Below, one piece after another: positions 1-4,484 of a DNA stretch of 6,522 nt (the first letter of the stretch is position 1; the number at the start of each line of letters is the position of its first letter). The notes under the pieces are model-generated. The model was not told the DNA's origin. It saw nothing but the letters and a program-made list of their open reading frames with translations, and ran no database searches. The stretch comes from Solobacterium sp. (GTDB lineage: Bacteria; Bacillota_I; Bacilli_A; Erysipelotrichales; Erysipelotrichaceae), in NCBI GenBank assembly GCA_016284975.1, contig JAEEPV010000214.1:1-6522 (forward strand). The letters run 5' to 3'. A program made the position numbers and the translations under genes.

Positions 1-1
1 A

Positions 2-61
2 CACATGGCAGCTGCCGGAGAGATCTCATACTTGCGGCAGCAGGACAGAATGAAATCATAA
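2..61 (+). CDS. 3' end of an unidentified upstream gene
   Basis: Only about 19 codons are inside the window, read in the frame that ends with TAA at 59-61; the visible C-terminus is HMAAAGEISYLRQQDRMKS. The stop abuts the SD of the next gene (61-69), which is the usual spacing inside a Bacillota operon and is the main reason for choosing this frame. Another frame also stays open from base 3 to a TGA at 51-53, so the frame is not certain. By gene order the expected gene before an HtrA-like protein plus rlmH is walJ (yycJ), a metallo-beta-lactamase-fold hydrolase, but the visible residues carry no motif that would confirm it, so no symbol is given. Confidence 0.35.
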   Translation, partial: HMAAAGEISYLRQQDRMKS

Positions 62-69
62 AAGGAGGT
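61..69 (+). promoter_or_regulatory. Ribosome binding site that decides the htrA-like start
   Basis: AAAGGAGGT is a near-perfect anti-16S match. The most upstream in-frame GTG (68-70) lies inside this SD and cannot be the start it serves. The next in-frame GTG at 80-82 is 11 bases after GGAGG, the same spacer as at ptsH in this window, so it is taken as the start. Confidence 0.8.
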
Positions 70-79
70 GACTGGCAGG

Positions 80-1159
80 GTGAAAAAGTGGATCATTGCA
101 GCTGCAGCTGTATTGTTGGCATGGAACCTGTTTCTGACGGTCAGCTACAGTAATCTGAAAGCAAAGATTGAAAATGGTTCTGCGGCGGTCAGTTCAGATG
201 AAAACGGTGTGATCAACAATACGGTCGAAGGCTACACGACCGATATCACGGAAACAACCGCAAAGGTCATACCGAAGCTTGTCACTATTACCGCTGCCAA
301 TGATCAGAGCGAACACGTGATCAGCGGAGTGATCTATGCCTCCATGGGTACGGATACCTGGATCCTCACCGCTTCCAAATGGATCACGCCGGGGGAAACC
401 TTTACCGTTCAGTTTGACAACGGGCTTTCCTGTCCGGGTGAGCTGTATGGAAAGGATGAAGTGACGGATGTTTCTCTGATTCTGACCCATCCGGACTTTG
501 AAACCGAACCGATCCATCTTGGCGCATCGACGGCGATCAAACAGGGGGAATATGTAATCGCTCTGGGCGGAAGAAACCTGCATACCCAGACCGGAGAAGT
601 CAGCTTCGGTGTCGTATCGAGACCGGGCCAGTATTATGTCGGTTCCCTGAGTGATGAAAATGAGTGGATCACGGAAGGACTGCTTACCGACATCAATCTG
701 ACGGAAAATCTGATCGGCGGTCCGATTGTAAACCTCAGCGGGCAGATGATCGGCATTCTGACGACTGCTCTGGCAGACGGCAGAAATACGGCAACTGCGA
801 TCGGCATCAATGAAGTCGTACTGGCGGCGGAACAGATCCGTACGAATAAGGAAATAACGCGGGGATATCTCGGGATAATCGGTGTTAATGTAAGAGATCT
901 CGAACTGTATCAGAAATCCGCAATGAATATTCCGCTGGATGTAACAAGCGGCATCGTTGTCGCAGAAGTGATCGAAGGCTCTCCGGCCGAGACCGCAGGC
1001 ATTCAGCCCAATGATGTGATCACAAGCTTTGACGACTCCACGGTCAGCAGTCTTGAAGCACTGCAGCGTCAGCTTTATCTGGAAACACCGGGTTCTGCGG
1101 TATCCGTGAACATCGTCCGCTCCGGCAACTCCTCTCCATTAACGGTGATCCTGCGATGA
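80..1159 (+). CDS. Membrane-anchored HtrA/DegP-like pseudoprotease with C-terminal PDZ domain
   Basis: This is a 359-residue protein from GTG at 80. Residues 1-3 are basic (VKK) and about 4-23 form one hydrophobic segment with no lipobox, so it is probably an N-in membrane anchor with the rest outside the cell. Residues about 52-255 align with the trypsin-like HtrA domain and about 261-359 with a PDZ domain (opening RGYLGI, then GSPAETAGIQPNDVI). HtrA proteases use a His-Asp-Ser triad. Aligned without gaps to DegP, the TNNHV motif reads TASKW here, so the His is Lys100; the Asp is kept (Asp130, in TDVSL); and GNSGGP reads NLIGGP, so the Ser is Ile212. Two of three catalytic residues are lost, while the fold markers (SGVIY, VQFDNG, GGPIVNLSG) and the PDZ domain are intact and the frame is open. 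I infer a non-proteolytic binding or scaffolding protein rather than a decayed gene. It sits where htrA/yyxA lies beside rlmH in Bacillus and overlaps rlmH by 4 bases. Family assignment is firm; lack of activity is inferred from motifs. Confidence 0.88.
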   Translation: MKKWIIAAAAVLLAWNLFLTVSYSNLKAKIENGSAAVSSDENGVINNTVEGYTTDITETTAKVIPKLVTITAANDQSEHVISGVIYASMGTDTWILTASKWITPGETFTVQFDNGLSCPGELYGKDEVTDVSLILTHPDFETEPIHLGASTAIKQGEYVIALGGRNLHTQTGEVSFGVVSRPGQYYVGSLSDENEWITEGLLTDINLTENLIGGPIVNLSGQMIGILTTALADGRNTATAIGINEVVLAAEQIRTNKEITRGYLGIIGVNVRDLELYQKSAMNIPLDVTSGIVVAEVIEGSPAETAGIQPNDVITSFDDSTVSSLEALQRQLYLETPGSAVSVNIVRSGNSSPLTVILR

Positions 1160-1632
1160 TCCGGCTGTTAGCCTGCGGGAAACTGAAGGAATCCTGGATG
1201 AAGGAAGGGGTCAGCGAGTATGCCAAGCGCATCCGGGGCTATGAAAAGCTGGAGCTGGTGGAAGTAAAGGATGAAAAAGCACCCGAATCCAATTCGCTCT
1301 CCGAAAATGAAGCAGTGAAGAAAATCGAAGGAGAGCGGATCCTGAAACAGATTAAGGAAGGGGAATATGTCATCCTTCTGGATCTTGCCGGAAAGCCGAT
1401 CGACAGCGTAAAGCTCTCCGAAACGATCGACAGCTGTCATTCTTCCGGCAAAAGTACAATCACGTTTGTAATCGGAGGAACGCTCGGTGTCAGTGAAGAG
1501 CTGATCCGCAGGGCAGACCTGAGATGGAAGCTCTCAGACAACACGTTTCCGCATCAGTTATGCAGAATTATCGTTCTGGAGCAGATTTACCGGGCATTCC
1601 GGATTCTGAACCATGAACCGTACCATAAATAA
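1156..1632 (+). CDS. rlmH: 23S rRNA (pseudouridine-1915-N3)-methyltransferase RlmH
   Basis: This 158-residue protein has almost exactly the usual RlmH length (about 159). RlmH is a small SPOUT-class, SAM-dependent methyltransferase that acts as a homodimer on pseudouridine 1915 in helix 69 of 23S rRNA on assembled 70S ribosomes. Family signatures are visible: the MIRLLACGKLKE opening, LLDLAGKPIDS at about 74-84, the SAM-site loop FVIGGTLGVSEE at 104-115, FPHQLCRIIVLEQIYRAFRI at 131-150 and the invariant C-terminus EPYHK. The family usually reads IGGS where this one has IGGT, a mild substitution. The ATG lies in the ATGA overlap with the pseudoprotease stop, and only a weak GGTGA (1144-1148) precedes it, so translation is probably coupled to the upstream gene. 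No clear terminator follows in the 107 bases before ptsH. Confidence 0.97.
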   Translation: MIRLLACGKLKESWMKEGVSEYAKRIRGYEKLELVEVKDEKAPESNSLSENEAVKKIEGERILKQIKEGEYVILLDLAGKPIDSVKLSETIDSCHSSGKSTITFVIGGTLGVSEELIRRADLRWKLSDNTFPHQLCRIIVLEQIYRAFRILNHEPYHK

Positions 1633-1668
1633 ACCGAAATACAGCATTCCGGCATTCGTGAATGAAAA

Positions 1669-1682
1669 TGTAACCGCTTGCA
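1669..1682 (+). promoter_or_regulatory. Candidate catabolite-responsive element (cre, CcpA site) at ptsH
   Basis: TGTAACCGCTTGCA matches the cre consensus TGWAANCGNTNWCA at 13 of 14 positions; the exception is G where W is expected near the 3' end. It overlaps the predicted -35 hexamer (1678-1683). CcpA bound there would be expected to block RNA polymerase, although activation cannot be excluded. The target gene encodes HPr, which phosphorylated on Ser46 is the CcpA co-repressor, so the site suggests feedback. Confidence 0.6.
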
Positions 1683-1706
1683 ACATTCAGGTTCATGAAG
1701 TAAAAT
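1678..1706 (+). promoter_or_regulatory. Predicted sigma-A-type promoter of ptsH
   Basis: The -35 is TTGCAA (1678-1683) and the -10 is TAAAAT (1701-1706), separated by the optimal 17 bases. Transcription would start near 1713, giving a leader of about 27 bases that contains the SD. Four of six -35 bases (TTG, then the final A) and five of six -10 bases match consensus. There is no TGn extension. Confidence 0.65.
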
Positions 1707-1720
1707 TGAATCACATTCCA

Positions 1721-1729
1721 TAAGGAGGT
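1721..1729 (+). promoter_or_regulatory. Very strong ribosome binding site of ptsH
   Basis: TAAGGAGGT is a full complement to the 16S 3' end. GGAGG lies 11 bases before the ptsH ATG at 1740 and only 3 bases before another ATG at 1732 that opens a three-codon frame (ATG ATT AAA TGA). The TGA of that frame overlaps the ptsH ATG as ATGA. Confidence 0.8.
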
Positions 1730-1739
1730 AAATGATTAA

Positions 1740-2006
1740 ATGAAACAGATTTCCGTAACAGTTGTTGATCCGGTAGGACTGCATGCACGTCCGGCTACCG
1801 TTGCAGTCAACGCAGCGAGCAAGTTCAAGAGTGAAGTTAAGGTTGCTTATAAGGGCCGCACAGTCAACATGAAGTCCATCATGGGTGTCATGTCCCTTGG
1901 TATTCCGACACAGTCCGAAATCACAGTTACATGTGAAGGCGACGATGAGGATGTTGCGATCAAGACTATTGAAGAAGTTCTTCGCACACAGAAAGTAATC
2001 GCTTAA
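1740..2006 (+). CDS. ptsH: Phosphocarrier protein HPr of the PTS
   Basis: This is an 88-residue cytoplasmic protein of the standard HPr length. HPr takes a phosphoryl group from enzyme I (phosphoenolpyruvate-dependent) and passes it to sugar-specific EIIA proteins. The active-site motif GLHARPA places the phosphoacceptor at His15 with the conserved Arg17. The second site NMKSIMGVMSLG puts the HPr-kinase target at Ser46; Ser46-phosphorylated HPr is the CcpA co-regulator in Gram-positives. The start is set by TAAGGAGGT at 1721-1729 and by His15 and Ser46 falling at their usual numbers. In many Bacillota ptsH is followed by ptsI; here a terminator and phosphoglucomutase follow instead, so enzyme I must be encoded elsewhere. 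The gene appears to be a single transcription unit with its own promoter, a cre site and a terminator. Nothing is truncated. Confidence 0.98.
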   Translation: MKQISVTVVDPVGLHARPATVAVNAASKFKSEVKVAYKGRTVNMKSIMGVMSLGIPTQSEITVTCEGDDEDVAIKTIEEVLRTQKVIA

Positions 2007-2021
2007 TCTCTGTCAACATCT

Positions 2022-2055
2022 GGAAGACGCCCTGAGGGCATCTTCCGTTTTTTTT
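2022..2055 (+). terminator. Rho-independent terminator of ptsH
   Basis: GGAAGA-c-GCCC pairs with GGGC-a-TCTTCC around a TGA loop (an 11-position stem with one C/A mismatch), followed by G and eight Ts (2048-2055). It begins 15 bases after the ptsH stop. This is the strongest terminator in the window. Confidence 0.92.
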
Positions 2056-2072
2056 AAACAAATCCATAAATG

Positions 2073-2078
2073 AAAGGA
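2073..2078 (+). promoter_or_regulatory. Ribosome binding site that decides the phosphoglucomutase start
   Basis: AAAGGA lies 10 bases before ATG at 2089 but only 4 bases before the upstream in-frame TTG at 2083. The ATG is preferred; ATG at 2095 is a less likely alternative. Confidence 0.7.
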
Positions 2079-2088
2079 ATAATTGAAT

Positions 2089-3771
2089 ATGTACATGGAT
2101 GAGTATAAGCGCTGGCTTGAAGCAGATCTTCAGGACATCGATCTGGGCACAGAATTGCTTCAGATCAAAGGAGATGAAGAGGCGATCAAGGAGCGGTTTG
2201 CGGTAGCTCTGCAGTTTGGAACCGCGGGTCTGCGCGGAACACTCGGCGCTGGTACCAACCGGATGAACATCTGGGTTGTCCGTCAGGCAACGCAGGGTGT
2301 CGCAGACTGGGTAAAGACACAGGGCGGCACACAGACCGTTGCGATTTCCTATGACTCCCGTCTGAAAGGCTGGAACTTTGCACGTGATGCGGCAGGTGTT
2401 CTTGCGGCAAACGGAATCAATGTCCGGATTTATGATGAGCTGATGCCGGTTCCGGCATTGAGCTTTGCGACCCGTTACTACAAGTGCAACGCGGGTATCA
2501 TGATTACCGCATCCCATAACCCGGCGAAATACAACGGCTTCAAGGCTTATGGCCCGGATGGCTGCCAGATGACGGATGACGCAGCTGCCGTTGTTTATGA
2601 CAGCATTCAGAAGACCGATGTACTCACGGGTGCGAAGTACATGAGCTTTGCGGAAGGCGTTGAGAAAGGCCTGATCAAATTTGTCGGTGAAGACTGCAAG
2701 GAAGCACTGTATCAGGAAATTGAAGCACGTCAGGTAAGACCTGGTCTCTGCAAGACGGCCGGATTGAAACTCGTCTATTCTCCGCTCAATGGTACCGGAC
2801 TTGTACCGGTTACCCGTATCCTGAAAGATATGGGCATCACGGATATCACAATCGTTCCGGAACAGGAATATCCAAACGGCTATTTCACAACTTGCCCGTA
2901 TCCGAACCCGGAAATCTTTGAGGCACTGGAAAAGGGCCTTGAACTGGCAAAGGAAGTTGGTGCAGATCTGATGCTTGCAACCGACCCGGACGCAGACCGT
3001 GTCGGTATTGCGATGAAGTGTCCGGACGGCAGCTATGAGCTGGTATCCGGCAACGAAATGGGTGCGCTCCTGCTGGATTACATCTGCCAGGGCCGCATCG
3101 AAAAAGGCACAATGCCGAAGAATCCGGTCGCGGTCATGTCGATCGTTTCCACCCCGCTGGCAGACAAGATCGCAGAACACTATGGTGTTGAACTGCGTCA
3201 CGTACTGACCGGCTTCAAGTGGATCGGTGATCAGATTGCACGGCTGGAAGCAGATGGTGAAGTGGACCGCTTCATCTTCGGTTTCGAAGAGAGCTATGGC
3301 TATCTGGCCGGACCGTATGTCCGTGACAAGGATGCCATTATCGGCGCAATGCTGATCTGTGAGATGGCTGCTTACTACCGTTCCATCGGTTCTTCCATCA
3401 AGGAACGTCTCGAACAGATCTATACCGAATACGGCCGTTACCTGAACAAGGTCGACAGCTTTGAGTTCCCGGGTCTTTCCGGTATGGACAAGATGGCCGG
3501 AATCATGACTTCCCTGCGAACAGAGGCACCGAAGGAATTCGCCGGCCGCAAGGTTGTCAAGGTTACGGACTTCAGCAAGCCGGAAGAAACCGGTCTGCCA
3601 AAGGCAAACGTACTGATCTATACACTGGAAGACGGTGCTTCCGTCATCGTTCGTCCATCCGGTACGGAGCCGAAGATCAAGACTTACTTCACAACTCTCG
3701 GCAGGAATCTTGCCGAAGCACAGAAAGAAAAGGACGAGCTGGCAGAAGCCTGCAAGCCGATCCTCTCCTGA
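2089..3771 (+). CDS. pgcA: Alpha-phosphoglucomutase (phospho-sugar mutase, PgcA type)
   Basis: This 560-residue cytoplasmic enzyme belongs to the alpha-D-phosphohexomutase superfamily and has a length close to Bacillus PgcA. It probably interconverts glucose-6-phosphate and glucose-1-phosphate, linking glycolysis to glycogen and to UDP-glucose for envelope polymers. The four domain signatures appear in order: the catalytic phosphoserine loop TASHNPAKYNG (Ser142), the Mg2+ loop DPDADR (299-304), the sugar-binding loop GFEESYGY (398-405) and the phosphate-binding loop RPSGTEPKIK (522-531). An early GTAGLRG at 46-52 is typical of this long subfamily. The architecture alone does not exclude phosphomannomutase or mixed specificity, but the glgB context favours glucose. 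It follows the ptsH terminator by 33 bases with no obvious promoter of its own. Arg codons here are often CGT/CGC, as in ptsH, while glgB and the membrane-protein gene use CGG more, which suggests stronger expression. Confidence 0.94.
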   Translation: MYMDEYKRWLEADLQDIDLGTELLQIKGDEEAIKERFAVALQFGTAGLRGTLGAGTNRMNIWVVRQATQGVADWVKTQGGTQTVAISYDSRLKGWNFARDAAGVLAANGINVRIYDELMPVPALSFATRYYKCNAGIMITASHNPAKYNGFKAYGPDGCQMTDDAAAVVYDSIQKTDVLTGAKYMSFAEGVEKGLIKFVGEDCKEALYQEIEARQVRPGLCKTAGLKLVYSPLNGTGLVPVTRILKDMGITDITIVPEQEYPNGYFTTCPYPNPEIFEALEKGLELAKEVGADLMLATDPDADRVGIAMKCPDGSYELVSGNEMGALLLDYICQGRIEKGTMPKNPVAVMSIVSTPLADKIAEHYGVELRHVLTGFKWIGDQIARLEADGEVDRFIFGFEESYGYLAGPYVRDKDAIIGAMLICEMAAYYRSIGSSIKERLEQIYTEYGRYLNKVDSFEFPGLSGMDKMAGIMTSLRTEAPKEFAGRKVVKVTDFSKPEETGLPKANVLIYTLEDGASVIVRPSGTEPKIKTYFTTLGRNLAEAQKEKDELAEACKPILS

Positions 3772-3781
3772 GTGAACTGAC

Positions 3782-3802
3782 AGGCGCCTCCGGGCGCCTT
3801 TT
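3782..3802 (+). terminator. Hairpin after pgcA, probable weak or partial terminator
   Basis: AGGCGCC pairs perfectly with GGCGCCT around a TCCG tetraloop. The T tract is only four bases (3799-3802) and its first T is part of the stem. The stem is strong but the short U tract suggests incomplete termination, which would let some transcripts continue into the next two genes. Confidence 0.65.
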
Positions 3803-3808
3803 CAGAAT

Positions 3809-3813
3809 GGAAG
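3809..3813 (+). promoter_or_regulatory. Ribosome binding site of the YhhN-family gene
   Basis: GGAAG lies 9 bases before ATG at 3823 and 3 bases before the in-frame TTG at 3817, so the ATG is the better start. The SD is weaker than those of ptsH and the pseudoprotease. Confidence 0.55.
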
Positions 3814-3822
3814 CGGTTGTTT

Positions 3823-4455
3823 ATGAATCATGTATTTCTTGGACTATTTCTGATATCTGGAATCATTGACTGCTGGTGCAACGCGAAGAAACGGATGCGT
3901 TTCTGCAAGCCGTTTCTGATTCCTTTCCTGCTGGGATATTACTGTTCTTCCGTATCCTCGATCCAGCCATTGCTGGTGTGCGGCCTGTTGTTCGGGTGGT
4001 TTGGCGATCTGGTCATGCTGGCAAAAGGCAGTAATGCCCTTGAGGGAGGAATCCTCTGTTTCCTGCTGGGGCATCTGTGTTACGGTTTGCTGTTTATTCG
4101 GGATTACCGTCTGGAGATGCTTTCGCCATGGGCAGTACTGCCTGGTGTGATCGGCTACGGGTACTGGATCCTGCGGACCTGCCGGCAGATGCTGCCGCAT
4201 GTGAAGCGGAATATGAAGTTCATCGTAAAGCTGTATATTACGATCATCGCGGTCATGAGCTTTCTGGCATTTCTCCGGATTGGTCAGGTTCTGCCGCTTT
4301 CGTTTCTCTCCGTCTGGTTTGGATCACTGTTTTTCTGCTTCTCGGATCACCGGATCGCCTGCCGGGAGTTTCTCAATGGACCGGATACCTGGATCATGGA
4401 AACCTATCTAACTGCACAATTATTAATTGTTGTGGGGTATATTCTGATACAATAA
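3823..4455 (+). CDS. YhhN/TMEM86-family membrane protein, putative lysoplasmalogenase
   Basis: This 210-residue, strongly hydrophobic protein has about seven to eight membrane segments, in line with the YhhN family. Characterised members of this family (TMEM86B and a Legionella homologue) hydrolyse the vinyl-ether bond of lysoplasmalogens, releasing a fatty aldehyde and a glycerophospho-base. Family landmarks are visible: KP at 29-30, the first conserved acidic motif GWFGDLVML (Asp62), GHLCY at 83-87, and the second motif SLFFCFSDHRIA (Asp175); the two Asp residues are the expected active-site pair. Plasmalogens are common in anaerobic Bacillota, so the activity would make sense there, but many bacterial members are untested. 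It lies between phosphoglucomutase and glgB, 29 bases before glgB, and its 3' end carries a likely glgB promoter. The start is ATG at 3823, chosen on SD spacing. The family call is good; the enzymatic role is inferred. Confidence 0.8.
   Translation: MNHVFLGLFLISGIIDCWCNAKKRMRFCKPFLIPFLLGYYCSSVSSIQPLLVCGLLFGWFGDLVMLAKGSNALEGGILCFLLGHLCYGLLFIRDYRLEMLSPWAVLPGVIGYGYWILRTCRQMLPHVKRNMKFIVKLYITIIAVMSFLAFLRIGQVLPLSFLSVWFGSLFFCFSDHRIACREFLNGPDTWIMETYLTAQLLIVVGYILIQ
4416..4430. repeat. Perfect 15-base palindrome, candidate operator for glgB
   Basis: ACAATT-ATT-AATTGT has 6-base perfect arms around a 3-base centre. It sits inside the 3' coding end of the YhhN-family gene and covers the -35 zone of the extended -10 promoter at 4445-4453. 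Surrounding codons are unusually AT-rich for this window. No known repressor site was recognised. Confidence 0.45.
4445..4453 (+). promoter_or_regulatory. Predicted extended -10 promoter of glgB
   Basis: TGATACAAT fits the extended -10 pattern TGnTATAAT with one mismatch. A possible -35, TTGTTG (4427-4432), is 15 bases upstream, which is short, so the TGn extension would carry most of the strength. Transcription would start near 4460, 25 bases before the glgB ATG, leaving the SD AAAGGA (4469-4474) in the leader. Confidence 0.5.
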
Positions 4456-4484
4456 ATGCGCTGATTTGAAAGGATGACCTGTAT

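Noticed and set aside
68..79. GTG at 68 as the start of the HtrA-like protein
   Set aside because: It lies within the SD AAAGGAGGT itself; GTG at 80 has a usable spacer and begins with the basic residues expected before a membrane anchor.
1653..1664. Inverted repeat CATTC-GT-GAATG between rlmH and ptsH
   Set aside because: Five-base arms with a two-base centre are common by chance, no T tract follows, and it does not overlap the promoter.
1966..3201. 411-codon open frame on the - strand across pgcA
   Set aside because: It is antisense to a gene with all phosphohexomutase motifs, is rich in Cys, His and Arg as expected of an antisense shadow, shows no recognisable domain and would begin inside pgcA.
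3807..3821. cre-like ATGGAAGCGGTTGTT over the SD of the YhhN-family gene
   Set aside because: The left half fits a cre but the right half lacks the conserved CA, and part of the match is explained by the SD itself. One half site is not enough.
4077..4469. 130-codon + strand frame overlapping the YhhN-family gene
   Set aside because: It lies out of frame within a gene whose family motifs are clear, and its translation has no membrane pattern or recognisable motif.
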